A stretch of DNA of 64,000 bases from Salinibacterium sp. SWN167 (GCF_015864665.1 NZ_JADYWU010000001.1:806001-870000); one strand, 5' to 3'. Counted from the stretch's first letter, positions 53,317 to 63,426 are shown. Numbers and translations: made by a program. Notes: generated from the letters alone by a model not told the origin.

Positions 53317-54908
53317 CCGACTCCACGGCCACATCCGCTGACACGAATGCACGCCCCGTTCTTGTCGTCGACTTCGGCGCCCAATACGCGCAACTGATCG
53401 CACGTCGCGTGCGTGAGGCGAACGTTTACAGCGAGATTGTTCCTCACACCATCACCGCAGCGGAGATCGCCGCTAAGAACCCGGCTGGCATCGTGCTGAG
53501 TGGTGGCCCGTCGAGCGTCTACGAGCCTGGCTCGCCCGACCTCGACCCCGGCATCCTCAAGCTCGGTGTTCCCGTTTTTGGTATTTGCTACGGCTTCCAG
53601 GTGATGGCCCGTCAGCTCGGCGGCACCGTTGCCAAGACGGGGCTGCGCGAATACGGCGCTACCGACATGACTGTTCAGGGCGGTGGCGGAAACCTCTTGG
53701 GCGACCAGCCGTCGGAGCAGACCGTCTGGATGAGCCACGGCGATGCTGTGACCGAAGCGCCAGAAGGCTTTGCCGTGTTGGCGAGCAGCGAGGCGACTCC
53801 GGTCGCCGCATTCTCCAGCGTTGAGCGCGGCCTGTATGGAGTGCAGTGGCACCCCGAGGTCAAGCACTCGACTCACGGTCAAGACTTGCTTGAGAACTTC
53901 TTGCACGATGCTGCGGGCATCCCCGCCGACTGGAACAGCGGCAACGTTATTGCTGAGCAGGTTGCGCGCATTCGCGAGCAAGTTGGCTCGGCCAAGGTTA
54001 TTTGTGGTCTCTCTGGTGGCGTCGATTCCGCTGTTGCCGCCGCGATCGTGCACGAAGCTGTCGGCGATCAACTCGTCTGTATCTTTGTTGACCACGGTCT
54101 GCTGCGTCAGGATGAGCGCCGCCAGGTTGAAGAAGATTACGTTGCCTCGACCGGTGTGCGTCTCGTCACCGTTGATGCCGTTGACCAGTTCATGGATGCT
54201 CTCGCCGGAGTCACTGACCCCGAAACAAAACGCAAGATCATCGGCCGCGAGTTCATCCGCAGCTTTGAAAACGCAGCAGAAGCCCTCGTGCTTGAAACGA
54301 AGGGCAGCGAAGACACCGTCAAGTTCCTCGTGCAGGGAACGCTCTACCCGGATGTCGTCGAAAGTGGCGGAGGAACCGGCACCGCCAATATCAAGAGCCA
54401 CCACAACGTCGGCGGACTCCCCGAAGACTTGCAGTTCGAGCTTGTCGAACCGCTGCGCACCCTGTTCAAAGATGAGGTGCGCGCGATCGGTCGCGAGCTG
54501 GGCTTGCCGGAGGTCATTGTGGGCCGCCAGCCGTTCCCTGGCCCCGGCCTCGGCATCCGCATCATTGGTGAGGTCACGCACGATCGTCTCGAGTTGCTGC
54601 GCAAGGCTGACGCGATTGCTCGCGCCGAGCTGACCGCCGCTGGTCTGGATGACACGATCTGGCAGTGCCCCGTCGTGCTTCTTGCTGACGTGCGCTCGGT
54701 CGGCGTGCAGGGCGATGGTCGCACTTACGGTCACCCGATCGTGTTGCGCCCCGTCTCGTCGGAAGACGCGATGACCGCCGACTGGACGCGCCTGCCGTAC
54801 GACGTGCTCGCCAAGATTTCTAACCGCATCACCAACGAGGTGGACGGGGTCAACCGCGTTGTGCTCGACGTCACGTCGAAGCCGCCGGGAACTATCGAGT
54901 GGGAATAG
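53313..54908 (+). CDS. guaA: GMP synthase (glutamine-hydrolysing)
   Basis: Aminates XMP to GMP. The 531-residue protein has the class I glutaminase domain (residues about 14-215) with Cys92 in FGICYGFQV and the WHPEVKHS histidine motif, the ATP-pyrophosphatase loop [14 protein letters not shown] (about 230), and the C-terminal dimerisation domain ([11 protein letters not shown]-type [14 protein letters not shown]; ends KPPGTIEWE). Together with guaB and guaB3 it places the whole IMP-to-GMP route within 10 kb. A strong terminator follows. Confidence 0.97.
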   Translation: MTDSTATSADTNARPVLVVDFGAQYAQLIARRVREANVYSEIVPHTITAAEIAAKNPAGIVLSGGPSSVYEPGSPDLDPGILKLGVPVFGICYGFQVMARQLGGTVAKTGLREYGATDMTVQGGGGNLLGDQPSEQTVWMSHGDAVTEAPEGFAVLASSEATPVAAFSSVERGLYGVQWHPEVKHSTHGQDLLENFLHDAAGIPADWNSGNVIAEQVARIREQVGSAKVICGLSGGVDSAVAAAIVHEAVGDQLVCIFVDHGLLRQDERRQVEEDYVASTGVRLVTVDAVDQFMDALAGVTDPETKRKIIGREFIRSFENAAEALVLETKGSEDTVKFLVQGTLYPDVVESGGGTGTANIKSHHNVGGLPEDLQFELVEPLRTLFKDEVRAIGRELGLPEVIVGRQPFPGPGLGIRIIGEVTHDRLELLRKADAIARAELTAAGLDDTIWQCPVVLLADVRSVGVQGDGRTYGHPIVLRPVSSEDAMTADWTRLPYDVLAKISNRITNEVDGVNRVVLDVTSKPPGTIEWE

Positions 54909-54914
54909 CGCTTT

Positions 54915-54969
54915 AACGACAAAGCCCCCGTCACTCGGCTACTGCCGAAGTGACGGGGGCTTTGTCGTT
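54915..54969. terminator. Terminator after guaA (bidirectional)
   Basis: ACGACAAAGCCCCCGTCACT and its complement AGTGACGGGGGCTTTGTCGT form a 20-bp stem around a GC-rich inner hairpin, in the gap between the convergent guaA and Bax-inhibitor genes. Confidence 0.9.
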
Positions 54970-54983
54970 GCTGAGTGGTGCTA

Positions 54984-55787
54984 CTAGTCGCGGGTGAGAG
55001 CGAACATGCGCAGCAGTTCGAGATAGAGCCAGATGACGGTGACCATGATGCCGAAGGCACCCTTCCAGCCGAACGCGCGGGGTGCGCGATTGTTGGCACC
55101 TCGCTGGATGAAGTCAAAGTCGAGCACGAGGGAGTACGCGGCCATGATAACGACGAGCACGCCCAAGATGAGGCCGAAGGGGATGCCGAAGATCTCCGCG
55201 CTGCGAAGACCGAATGCGTTGTCGGTAGCGCCGGTGATCATCATGACGAAGTTCACGAGCGAGAAGACAACGTAACCGATCATCGCGATCATGAAGACCT
55301 TGGTGGCCTTCTTCGACGCGCGGATCTTGCCACTCGCGAAGAGCGCGAGCGTGACGCCCACGACAACGACGGTGGCGATAACAGCCTGCGAGACGACTCC
55401 GCCATAGGCGTTTTCGAATACGCGCGAGATGCCGCCGACGAAGAGACCTTCGAAGGCCGCGTAGGTCAGAACAAGAGCGCCGGATGGCTGCTTCTTGAAG
55501 ATGTTGACGAGGGCCAGCACGAAGCCGATGAGGCCTGCACCGATCCACAGAAGGGGAAATGCGGGAACGAGCATCCAGCTGAGGCCAGCGCCGACGACAA
55601 GAAGCGCGAAGGCCCCTACAGTCTTGGCAATGGTGTCTTCAACGGTCATGACATCACCGGAGGCGGGAGCCGACTCCTGGTTGTACATGTCGTTGAGCTG
55701 CTGGTTGGAGACCTGGTTCGCGACGGCGATTCCGCCGCGCGAGCTGAATGCAGCATCGCGGGAGAAAGCGGGGTTATTGAGTGCCAT
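54984..55787 (-). CDS. Bax inhibitor-1/YccA family membrane protein
   Basis: A 267-residue protein with seven hydrophobic helices after an N-terminal cytosolic segment of about 55 residues. VLTYAAFEGLFVGGISRVFE (about residues 105-124) and the C-terminal LVLDFDFIQRGANNRAPRAFGWKGAFG with its acidic residues match the actinobacterial Bax-inhibitor-1-like family (PF12811 type). Eukaryotic and Bacillus relatives are calcium-leak channels; function here is unknown. An AGAGGA site precedes the ATG. Confidence 0.9.
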   Translation of the reverse strand: MALNNPAFSRDAAFSSRGGIAVANQVSNQQLNDMYNQESAPASGDVMTVEDTIAKTVGAFALLVVGAGLSWMLVPAFPLLWIGAGLIGFVLALVNIFKKQPSGALVLTYAAFEGLFVGGISRVFENAYGGVVSQAVIATVVVVGVTLALFASGKIRASKKATKVFMIAMIGYVVFSLVNFVMMITGATDNAFGLRSAEIFGIPFGLILGVLVVIMAAYSLVLDFDFIQRGANNRAPRAFGWKGAFGIMVTVIWLYLELLRMFALTRD

Positions 55788-55866
55788 GATTCCTCTGGTT
55801 GGTGTGGTGTCACACGTTTGTGACGCACCCCCAAAACTACCGGAGTTCGCTGAGAAATGCCGCGTT

Positions 55867-56376
55867 TTAGCGTCGGGCGGCTGCGCTGACAGCGATCAGC
55901 CGAGCAAGCCATGCTGCCGCCACGAGCACGACGAAAGAAATGGCGAGTGCCTGAGGCATTTGCGAGTATTCCTGATAGAACTGCGGAAGGATGATGCCGT
56001 TGGCAATCGGGAGGGCAAGCGCGAGATACGAGATGAGCGGTCGGTGTCGCACGATGAGCCAGCACAGCAGCGGGATCACGAGGGTCCACATCGACATCGG
56101 GCCCGTGAGCATGAGCCAGATTTGGGTGACCGCTGGCAGGGCCACGATCATCCGTCGCCACCCTTTGGCGGGCATGATCGAGTACCCGACGACCGTCGAT
56201 GTGGTGCCGATGAGCAAGATGATGAGCGTGTAGTTGTTGGCTCCCTGCAGGTGCATGGCGCCCGCGATGATGAGCACCAACCCCGTGTAGTAGCGGTCGG
56301 CGTAGTTGCCCCACCGCAGGGGAAGGCGCCGGGTTGGCTCCCGGAACCGCGTGCGTGTTGGCGGCTTAGCGACCAT
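55867..56376 (-). CDS. Predicted multi-pass membrane protein, family not recognised
   Basis: A 169-residue protein with about five hydrophobic helices (YTGLVLIIAGAMHLQ; YTLIILLIGTTSTVVGYSIM; MIVALPAVTQIWLMLTG; WTLVIPLLCWLIV; LISYLALALPIAN; final FVVLVAAAWLARLI). The N-terminus is basic (RTRFREPTRRLPLRWGNYADRYY). It overlaps the 3' end of the upstream DUF4190 gene by 11 bases, so the two are probably expressed together. No function could be assigned. Confidence 0.8.
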   Translation of the reverse strand: MVAKPPTRTRFREPTRRLPLRWGNYADRYYTGLVLIIAGAMHLQGANNYTLIILLIGTTSTVVGYSIMPAKGWRRMIVALPAVTQIWLMLTGPMSMWTLVIPLLCWLIVRHRPLISYLALALPIANGIILPQFYQEYSQMPQALAISFVVLVAAAWLARLIAVSAAARR

Positions 56377-56686
56377 TGGTGAGCAGCGAGTACAACAGAA
56401 TTGCCCACACGACTAACCACACATAACCCAGCGCCGTGGCAATGATTGCCATGGCTTTGCCGCGTTCGCCCGTCTCTTTGATCTGCCGAAGCGCCAAGTG
56501 GCCAAAAATCAGTGCGGGAGGCCCGCCAATCGCGGCCAAAATGAGCGCGAGAATAGCCAAAGGACTCGTTCGTTTTGCTGCCAGCGGCGCCGGGCGGGCA
56601 GCATCAGCAGACGTGGGTTCTCCGCAATAAATGCAGAATTTCCACTCCGGTTGCACTGCTGCAGCGCATGACGAACATTCGGGCAT
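56366..56686 (-). CDS. Zinc-ribbon plus DUF4190 membrane protein
   Basis: A 106-residue protein. The N-terminal zinc ribbon has Cys4, Cys7, Cys18 and Cys21 (MPECSSC, FCIYCGEP). It is followed by a short linker and a DUF4190 unit (SPLAILALILAAIGGPPALIFGHLALRQIKETGERGKAMAIIATALGYV, outline). This zinc-ribbon/DUF4190 pairing recurs in actinobacteria; its job is unknown. The ATG lies 6 bases after TAATAT (56693-56698, minus strand), so it is probably leaderless. Third DUF4190 member in the window. Confidence 0.85.
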   Translation of the reverse strand: MPECSSCAAAVQPEWKFCIYCGEPTSADAARPAPLAAKRTSPLAILALILAAIGGPPALIFGHLALRQIKETGERGKAMAIIATALGYVWLVVWAILLYSLLTNGR

Positions 56687-56731
56687 AACTAAATATTAGT
56701 GGTTGGTCGCGTAACGCATATTCTTGACCCA

Positions 56732-57733
56732 ATGAGCACCACCATTCGCCCGCTTGTGATCGGGCACCGCGGGGCAAGCGGATACCGCCCAGAACACACT
56801 CGATCCGCCTACGAACTCGCTTTCACCCTGGGGGCGGATGCTGTCGAACCCGACATCGTGGCGACCCGCGATGGCGTGCTGGTGTTGCGTCACGAGAACG
56901 AGATTTCGGGCACGACGGACGTGGCGGAGCATCCCGAGTTTGCTGACCGGCGCACGTCAAAGACGATCGACGGCACCGCGATGACGGGCTGGTTTACCGA
57001 AGACTTCACGTGGGAGGAACTCAGCACGCTGCACGCTCGTGAACGCTTGCCCGAGGTGCGGCAGGCGAGCACCGCCCACAACGATGTTTCGCCCATTCTG
57101 CGATTGAGCGACCTGCTCGAGATCGTGGACCAGCATCCGGAGGCTGCGCGTCGCCCGCTGAAGATCGTCGCCGAGATCAAGCATGCGAGCTACTTCGCGT
57201 CGATCGGGCTGCCGCTTGACGAGCTTTTCGCCCGCGACGTGAGTGGGTGGGCGACGGCCGACAATCTCATCATCGAATCATTCGAGCAGAGCGTGCTGCA
57301 CCGCATCCGGGAGTGTGGGGTTCCGGGCCAGCTCGTGTTCTTGCTCGAGTCGAGTGGGGCGCCGTCAGATTTGATTGCCCGCTTTGGTACGAAAGCGCGG
57401 AGCTACGCCGACCATCTCACCGCTGATGGCCTTGCACAGTTGGCACGCGAAGTCGACGGAATCAGTGTCGATAAGAAGATGCTGATGGTGAAAGACCTCG
57501 CTGGTAATCTCACCGGCACTAACGACCTCGTCGACCGCGCCCATGCGGTCGGACTGCTCGTCTTCTGCTGGACTCTGCGGGCTGAGAACCGCTTCTTGCC
57601 GAAGAACTTGCGTTCGAGCACGCAGCCCGAGCAGCACGGAGATTGGCGTGCGGAGTTTCGGATGCTCATCGATTCCGGTCTCGATGGCGTCTTCGCGGAC
57701 CAACCCGACCTCGCCGTCAGCGCGCGCGGGTAG
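56732..57733 (+). CDS. Glycerophosphodiester phosphodiesterase
   Basis: Hydrolyses glycerophosphodiesters to glycerol 3-phosphate and an alcohol. The 333-residue protein has the GDPD catalytic start VIGHRGASGYRPEHT (active-site His and Glu), GADAVEPDIVATRDGVLVLRHE, and KIVAEIKHA. No signal peptide is seen, so it looks cytosolic. The ATG at 56732 is 7 bases after TATTCT (56719-56724), implying a leaderless message and ruling out the longer frame from 56699. It is functionally linked to the nearby glpD. pcrA follows after 12 bases. Confidence 0.93.
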   Translation: MSTTIRPLVIGHRGASGYRPEHTRSAYELAFTLGADAVEPDIVATRDGVLVLRHENEISGTTDVAEHPEFADRRTSKTIDGTAMTGWFTEDFTWEELSTLHARERLPEVRQASTAHNDVSPILRLSDLLEIVDQHPEAARRPLKIVAEIKHASYFASIGLPLDELFARDVSGWATADNLIIESFEQSVLHRIRECGVPGQLVFLLESSGAPSDLIARFGTKARSYADHLTADGLAQLAREVDGISVDKKMLMVKDLAGNLTGTNDLVDRAHAVGLLVFCWTLRAENRFLPKNLRSSTQPEQHGDWRAEFRMLIDSGLDGVFADQPDLAVSARG

Positions 57734-57745
57734 AGTCAAGGGGCC

Positions 57746-60151
57746 ATGACGACTGCTCTTGACCCTCACGACCCTGGCCGTTCTGACGACGGGGATTCCA
57801 TTAGCGACCCTCTGCTCGACGGGCTAAATCCGCGTCAACGCGAGGCTGTTGAATACCGCGGGCCTTCGCTGCTGATTGTGGCGGGCGCTGGCTCGGGTAA
57901 GACGAGCGTTCTGACGCGTCGCATTGCCGGGCTGTTGCGTTCGGGAGAAGCCTGGCCGAGCCAGATTCTCGCCATCACCTTCACCAACAAGGCTGCCGCC
58001 GAAATGCGGGAGCGCGTGGGTGCCATTGTCGGCAACACTGCTGAGGGCATGTGGATCTCCACGTTCCACTCCGCCTGCGTGCGCATTTTGCGCCGCGAAG
58101 CTGAAGCCTTCGGATTCTCCAAGAACTTCACGATCTATGACTCCGCCGACAGCAAGGCGTTGCTCAAGCGGATTCTTAAAGAGCTCGACGCCGACATGTT
58201 CGGCCTCACGGTCAGCAAGGCCGCGAACCGTATTTCGCAGCTCAAGAATGAGCTAACCGACGTCGACGGTTTCGCACGGGATGCCAACATGAGTGACCCG
58301 ACAGAGAAGAAATTCCTCGAAGTATTCCGTCGCTACACTCGCGGTCTCAGCGACGCCAACGCTTTCGACTTCGACGACCTCATCGGGCAGACCGTGTACC
58401 TGTTCCGGGCGTTCCCGCAGATCGCAGCCACCTACCAGCGTCGCTTCAAGCACATCCTCGTCGATGAGTACCAAGACACTAACCACGCGCAGTATTCGCT
58501 CATCCGCGAGCTGACGCGGCCGCCGGCTCCTGAGCAGTTCGAGACCTCGCCTGGCGTGCTCATTGCCGGCTCCAGCAGCGAGGCGGATGCCGCGTCGCTG
58601 ACCGTGGTCGGTGACAGCGACCAGTCGATTTATGCGTTCCGCGGGGCCGACATCCGCAACATTGTGGAGTTCGAGCGTGACTTCCCGAACTCGACCGTGA
58701 TTCTGCTCGAGCAGAACTACCGCTCGACCCAGACGATTCTGGATGCGGCCAACGCGGTCATCTCCCACAACTTCGACCGCAAAGACAAGAAGCTCTTCAC
58801 GACCGTGGGGGCTGGCGACAAGATCATGGGCTTCACCGGTTACTCGGGCCACGACGAAGCGCAGTTTGTGGCCGACGAGATTCAGAAGCTGCACGATCAG
58901 GGCGTCGCATACAAAGACGTCGCGGTTTTCTATCGCACCAACTCGCAGACTCGTGCGCTGGAAGAAATTTTCATTCGCGCAGCGTTGCCGTACCGCGTGC
59001 TCGGCGGCACCAAGTTCTACGAGCGCGCAGAAATCAAGGACGCCTTCGGCTACCTGATCGCGGTTGCTAACCCGGCGGATCCGTTGGCCCTGCGCCGCAT
59101 CATGAACACTCCGAAACGCGGCATTGGTCCGGCGACGGAAGCTGCGCTGCAGGCGTGGGCGGATGACCGGGGGATGACCCTGCGCGATGCGATGCGCAAC
59201 GCCTCCGAACTCGGCCTCGGCCCCAAGGTCACGAAAGCGATCGTTGGTCTGGCTGAGGTGCTCGATGAAGTGATGGCGAAGGTGGAGACATCCAAGCCCG
59301 CCGACATTTTGACTGAGTTGCTGGAACGCTCGGGGTATCTGACGGCGCTGCGCGCCTCGCAAGACCCGCAAGATGAAGCTCGCGCCGAGAACGTGGACGA
59401 GCTCGTGGCGGTGACGAAGGAGTTTGGCAAGAACAACCCCGACGGCACACTGCTCGACTTCCTCACCGAGGTGTCTCTCGTGGCGGCGGCCGATGATCTG
59501 GATGACTCCAGCGGAACCGTCTCGCTCATGACGCTGCACACCGCGAAGGGCCTCGAATACGATTCGGTGTTCCTCACCGGAGTCGAAGAAGATCTGCTGC
59601 CGCACCGCATGTCGGCCAACGAGCCGGGCGGTCCCGCCGAAGAACGTCGACTGTTCTATGTCGGCATCACGCGCGCTCGCAAAAGACTCTTTCTCTCGCT
59701 GGCCATGACCCGCGCCCAGTTCGGCGAAGTCAACGTCGCGATGCCGAGCCGCTATTTGCAAGAGATTCCCACCGAACTCATCGAGTGGAAGCAATCACCC
59801 GGAATGGCGAACTCGCGCGGCGGAACCCAGTCCCGTGCGCTCAACGCTCGCCGCGACGGCAACAGTGGCGGCGGCTCGTGGGCCGGCTCGCTGCGGCAAG
59901 CGGCATCCGGTGGTCTGCCTCCGGCACCGCCGCGGGCCAAGACGGAATGGGCCAGCCCCATCACCGCAACCGTGCGCGACAACGGTGACCTCACTCTGGC
60001 GGCGGGCGACCGCATCCGCCACACTGACTTTGGTGACGGAACCGTGAACCAAGTCACGGGCGCTGGCCCTAAGAGCATCGCTGACGTTCAATTCGACACC
60101 TCCGGGCGCAAGCGCCTGCTGATCAAGATTGCTCCCATTGAGAAACTTTGA
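57746..60151 (+). CDS. pcrA: ATP-dependent DNA helicase UvrD/PcrA
   Basis: A superfamily 1A 3'-5' helicase for repair and clearing of protein-DNA blocks. The 801-residue protein contains motif I GAGSGKTSVLTRR (about residue 50), motif Ia FTNKAAAEMRERV, motif II VDEYQDTNHAQY, motif III GDSDQSIYAFRGAD, motif IV QNYRSTQTIL, motif V TLHTAKGLEYDSVFLTG and motif VI VGITRARKRL. The C-terminal 60 residues (DRIRHTDFGDGTVNQV...) are the PcrA Tudor-like domain that binds RNA polymerase. The next gene starts inside its 3' end. Confidence 0.96.
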   Translation: MTTALDPHDPGRSDDGDSISDPLLDGLNPRQREAVEYRGPSLLIVAGAGSGKTSVLTRRIAGLLRSGEAWPSQILAITFTNKAAAEMRERVGAIVGNTAEGMWISTFHSACVRILRREAEAFGFSKNFTIYDSADSKALLKRILKELDADMFGLTVSKAANRISQLKNELTDVDGFARDANMSDPTEKKFLEVFRRYTRGLSDANAFDFDDLIGQTVYLFRAFPQIAATYQRRFKHILVDEYQDTNHAQYSLIRELTRPPAPEQFETSPGVLIAGSSSEADAASLTVVGDSDQSIYAFRGADIRNIVEFERDFPNSTVILLEQNYRSTQTILDAANAVISHNFDRKDKKLFTTVGAGDKIMGFTGYSGHDEAQFVADEIQKLHDQGVAYKDVAVFYRTNSQTRALEEIFIRAALPYRVLGGTKFYERAEIKDAFGYLIAVANPADPLALRRIMNTPKRGIGPATEAALQAWADDRGMTLRDAMRNASELGLGPKVTKAIVGLAEVLDEVMAKVETSKPADILTELLERSGYLTALRASQDPQDEARAENVDELVAVTKEFGKNNPDGTLLDFLTEVSLVAAADDLDDSSGTVSLMTLHTAKGLEYDSVFLTGVEEDLLPHRMSANEPGGPAEERRLFYVGITRARKRLFLSLAMTRAQFGEVNVAMPSRYLQEIPTELIEWKQSPGMANSRGGTQSRALNARRDGNSGGGSWAGSLRQAASGGLPPAPPRAKTEWASPITATVRDNGDLTLAAGDRIRHTDFGDGTVNQVTGAGPKSIADVQFDTSGRKRLLIKIAPIEKL

Positions 60152-61616
60152 TTCCGAAGGAACACCGCAGTCGGGCACGCCGCGCCACTGGGAACCCCGG
60201 CTCGTGGTGCCGCGCGTTCGGCCACTTGACACCGACGACGAGTTGGCTCAGGCGCTCGCAGCAGTGCGGGTCGAGCTAAAGCTTCCCACCGAGTTCAGCG
60301 CTGAAGTCGAGGAAGCAGCCAACGCCGCGGTGGCAGCATTCGAGCCGCCGGAACTCGACCTCACAGCCATCCCTTTCGTGACAATCGACCCCGAGGGCGC
60401 AACCGATCTCGACCAGGCGCTCTACCTCGAACGCACCGGCGAAACACTGCGCGTGATGTACGCCATCGCAGAAGTGCCCGCCTTCGTGCTTCCCGGCTCA
60501 GCCGTGGATGCTGAAGCCCGCAAGCGTGGCCAAACCTTGTACGGTCCCGACGAACGGGTGCCGCTGCATCCGACCATCATCAGCGAAGACGCCGCCTCGC
60601 TCCTCGCCGGTGCGACGCGACCCGCTTTTGTGTGGACCTTTGACTTGGATGCCGCGGGCGAGGTCATCACGACAACTCTCGTGCGCGCCCAAGTGCGAAA
60701 CCGTCGCCAGTTCAACTATGTCGAAGTGCAAGAGTTGCTCGACAATGACCGCGCGGACGAATCACTCTCGTTGCTGCCCGAGTTTGGGCGCCTGCGTACC
60801 GAGCTCGAACGTCAGCGCGGGGGCGCGAGCCTGAACCGGCCTGACGAAGAAGTCGCCGTAGTCGATGGCCAGTACGTGATCGAGCGTCGCGCGTCGCTGC
60901 CGATCGAGGACTACAACGCCCACGTCTCGCTCATGACCGGCATGGAAGCTGCGCGCATCATGCTCGAAGGCAAAGTCGGCATTCTGCGCACGATGCCCGC
61001 GCCGGATGACGAAACGCTCCAACAGTTCCGCCGTCAGGTGGCGAGCCTCGGATGCCCGTGGCCCGAGAACCAGAACTATGGCGAGTACCTGCGTGCTCTC
61101 GACCACTCCGACCCTCGCGCCCTCGCGGCGACCCACGCCGCCACTTCACTCTTCCGCGGAGCGGGCTACACGCCGTTCGACGGCGAGCTGCCCGAAGACA
61201 CCATCCAGGCTGCCGTTGCAGCGCCCTACGCTCATGCGACAGCACCGCTGCGCCGCCTCGTCGACCGCTTCGTGCTCGTGGCGTGTGAAGCGATCGTTGC
61301 TGGCCGGGATGTTCCGAAGTGGGTTCGCGAAGCTCTCCCGCAATTGCCGAAGATCATGGGGCGCACGAGTCAGCTCGCGTCGCAGTTCGATCGCTCGTCG
61401 GTTGACGTGATCGAAGCGGCACTGTTGCGGCCGCGCGTGGGCGACGAGTTCGAGGCCACGGTGGTGTCGGAGCGCGGCGATGGTGGCGTCATCCAGATCG
61501 CTGATCCGGTGATCACCGCCCGCATCTCCGGCACTGTTTCGGCCGGGGACACGGTGCGGGTTCGACTCGTTTCTGCCGAAATTGCGACCGGAACGATCGA
61601 GTTCGAACTCGTTTAG
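60129..61616 (+). CDS. RNB-domain ribonuclease (RNase II/R family)
   Basis: A 3'-5' exoribonuclease of about 490 residues. The RNB catalytic domain has the acidic motif TIDPEGATDLDQALYL (about residues 84-99), VPLHPTIISEDAASLL and a C-terminal region with RRLVDRFV. There is no recognisable S1 domain of usual length; the last 60 residues (VGDEFEATVVSERGDGGVIQI) may be a short OB-like remnant. The start is uncertain: TTG codons at 60129 and 60138 both overlap pcrA. This compact form is common in actinobacteria. Confidence 0.88.
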   Translation: MLPLRNFDSEGTPQSGTPRHWEPRLVVPRVRPLDTDDELAQALAAVRVELKLPTEFSAEVEEAANAAVAAFEPPELDLTAIPFVTIDPEGATDLDQALYLERTGETLRVMYAIAEVPAFVLPGSAVDAEARKRGQTLYGPDERVPLHPTIISEDAASLLAGATRPAFVWTFDLDAAGEVITTTLVRAQVRNRRQFNYVEVQELLDNDRADESLSLLPEFGRLRTELERQRGGASLNRPDEEVAVVDGQYVIERRASLPIEDYNAHVSLMTGMEAARIMLEGKVGILRTMPAPDDETLQQFRRQVASLGCPWPENQNYGEYLRALDHSDPRALAATHAATSLFRGAGYTPFDGELPEDTIQAAVAAPYAHATAPLRRLVDRFVLVACEAIVAGRDVPKWVREALPQLPKIMGRTSQLASQFDRSSVDVIEAALLRPRVGDEFEATVVSERGDGGVIQIADPVITARISGTVSAGDTVRVRLVSAEIATGTIEFELV

Positions 61617-61655
61617 GGCGCTTCAGCTGAGGCGGATGCCGCAGCAGCAGCCTCG

Positions 61656-62420
61656 TTAGAACTTGCCGGAGTTCACCCAGGTGCTCGGGTCGGTGATCTC
61701 CTCGGAGACCACCCAGTGCTCGACGATGAGGCCGTTCTCGACGCGGTAGAGGTCGATGAGGGCTTGCGCAATTCCGTCTTTGTCGGCGGCCGCGAGAACG
61801 GCAACGAAGTTTCCCGACCCGATGAGATTGTGAATCTGGTGGTAACGAACTGCGTGTGCGTCGACAAACGCAAAGTAAGCATCGCGGCCGTCGCCAATGC
61901 GTGAGTCGTGCTGGGCGAGATCGGGGTGCACAAACGACGCGGCGAGCGTGCGGTCGCCCTCGATGAGAACCTTCGTCACGTATTCGAAGACGAGCCGTTT
62001 GTTGACCTCGGTCTTGTCGAGATCCGTGACCTCGGTCGGGCCATCAAACGGTGTGCGCCCGCTCACGCTCGTGGGCTCGACTTCGGCGATCATGTCCCAG
62101 TGCTCGATGAGCTTGGCATCGTCGTCGGTGTCGAAAATGTCGGCGGTCACATAGGTGAATTCGCCGTTGTTGAGCTTCTGGCGGGCCTGGATGAAGACGA
62201 AGTGTCCATCTTCGAAGCCGCGAACGATCTCGATGTCGCGGAGGGGATTGCGGGTCGTGAAGTCTTCGAAGAATTCGATGAAACCTTCGCGGCCGTCGCG
62301 CACGGGCGTGGAGTGCTGCGTGTAGCGCTGGCCCGCATAGTTGTTGATCGCGTCGACGTAGTTGCCGTCGCGGATACCTTCAAGATAGAGGCCCGTGACG
62401 TTGTCGAGTCGTTGTCCCAT
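61656..62420 (-). CDS. Tandem SnoaL-like (NTF2 fold) protein
   Basis: A 254-residue protein made of two SnoaL-like domains of the NTF2 cone fold. Domain 1 (about 1-120) has YTQHSTPVRDGREGFIEFFEDF and DIFDTDDDAKLIEHWD; domain 2 (about 135-250) has HPDLAQHDSRIGDGRDAYFAF and DLYRVENGLIVEHWVV. The repeated Q-H-...-G pattern and IxEHWD/V ending show an internal duplication. Single-domain members include polyketide cyclases and many uncharacterised enzymes. AGGAGC precedes the ATG. It lies downstream of an AraC regulator on the same strand. Confidence 0.85.
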   Translation of the reverse strand: MGQRLDNVTGLYLEGIRDGNYVDAINNYAGQRYTQHSTPVRDGREGFIEFFEDFTTRNPLRDIEIVRGFEDGHFVFIQARQKLNNGEFTYVTADIFDTDDDAKLIEHWDMIAEVEPTSVSGRTPFDGPTEVTDLDKTEVNKRLVFEYVTKVLIEGDRTLAASFVHPDLAQHDSRIGDGRDAYFAFVDAHAVRYHQIHNLIGSGNFVAVLAAADKDGIAQALIDLYRVENGLIVEHWVVSEEITDPSTWVNSGKF

Positions 62421-62512
62421 GGAGTGCTCCTAGCGGCGAGGTGAGGGTGCGCTATTGCGTGCTTCAAGCCTCCCGTGCAGCGAGACGCGAGCACAGGTGC
62501 GACCACGACTGC

Positions 62513-63376
62513 TTATGGTGCAAAGTGGACAAGGCCGCGCCGGAACTCTGCGGGCGACGTGCCGATCACGCGCTCAAAGAACTTTGTGAAGTTGGTGGGT
62601 TCGCTGAAGCCGAGCGCCGTGGAGATGGATGCCACCGTGCCGTCGGTGTGCGCCAGCAATCGTTTCGCCTCGAGCATGAGCCGCTCATCCAGCAGCGCTT
62701 TGGCGGTGAGGCCCGTGACGGTTTGGCAGGCGCGGCTCACGGTGCGCTCGGAATACCCGAGGCCCGTGACGTAGTCGCGAACGTTGCGGCTGAGGGTGAG
62801 GTCACGTTCGAGGGCGGCGCGGAAGGCGAGGTAGGCGTGCGGGAGGGCGCCGCGGCCGGGCTCGCTGCTCGCTCGTTGATAGAGCGCGACGAGGGCGGCG
62901 AACAACGCGGTGAGCAGGGTGACGGAGTGCTCGTCGGCTGTGAATCGCTGCTGTTCTCGCTCGATTGCGGCGACAAGGTCGAGGGCGGTGACGAGCGAGT
63001 TCTCGCCGAGGTCGGCGTGAGTGGGATCGCCGGGGAGCCACGCCGCGGCTTGTGAGGCAGCGGGCGATGCTACGACCACACTGGCGCTGAGATCGTTCTG
63101 GATGTGCCACTGCTGAACTTGGCCAGCCCGCACGAACAGCACGCGACCGGGATGCAGGGCGACCGTCTGAAAGTCGACGGTGTGGGAACCGCTGCCGCCG
63201 CGGATGACGATCATGAGGTCAAACGAGGGCCGCTGCGCTCGTTCGAAATAGCTCGGGCCCATTCGCTCCACGAGCGCCGTGTAGTCGAGCACCTCGACGG
63301 GAAGCGCGTGGCCGTGCTCGCTCGCGAAGTCGACCGGCAGTACGGTCTCGTCGCGCTCGTCGTCAATAGTGGCCAC
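62513..63376 (-). CDS. AraC-family transcriptional regulator
   Basis: A 287-residue regulator. The N-terminal half is a cupin sensor (VRAGQVQQWHIQNDLS at about 85-100), and the C-terminal hundred residues hold the double helix-turn-helix (LSRNVRDYVTGLGYSERTVSRACQ; VASISTALGFSEPTNFTKFFERVIGTSPAEFRRG, outline). The GTG at 63376 is chosen over the longer frame to 63496, because TACCAT (63383-63388, minus strand) stands exactly 6 bases before it. It may control the adjoining SnoaL gene. Confidence 0.9.
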   Translation of the reverse strand: MATIDDERDETVLPVDFASEHGHALPVEVLDYTALVERMGPSYFERAQRPSFDLMIVIRGGSGSHTVDFQTVALHPGRVLFVRAGQVQQWHIQNDLSASVVVASPAASQAAAWLPGDPTHADLGENSLVTALDLVAAIEREQQRFTADEHSVTLLTALFAALVALYQRASSEPGRGALPHAYLAFRAALERDLTLSRNVRDYVTGLGYSERTVSRACQTVTGLTAKALLDERLMLEAKRLLAHTDGTVASISTALGFSEPTNFTKFFERVIGTSPAEFRRGLVHFAP

Positions 63377-63426
63377 ACGCTGATGGTAGCGGGCGGGAGT
63401 GGCGGGTGATCGTGACGCGGCGCCGG

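Noticed and set aside
53220-54734. 504-codon minus-strand frame opposite guaA
   Set aside because: Composition-driven shadow of guaA; no recognisable protein motif, and rich in His/Arg/Asp as antisense frames are.
58253-59794. 513-codon minus-strand frame opposite pcrA
   Set aside because: Lies wholly inside the helicase gene and lacks any domain-like sequence.
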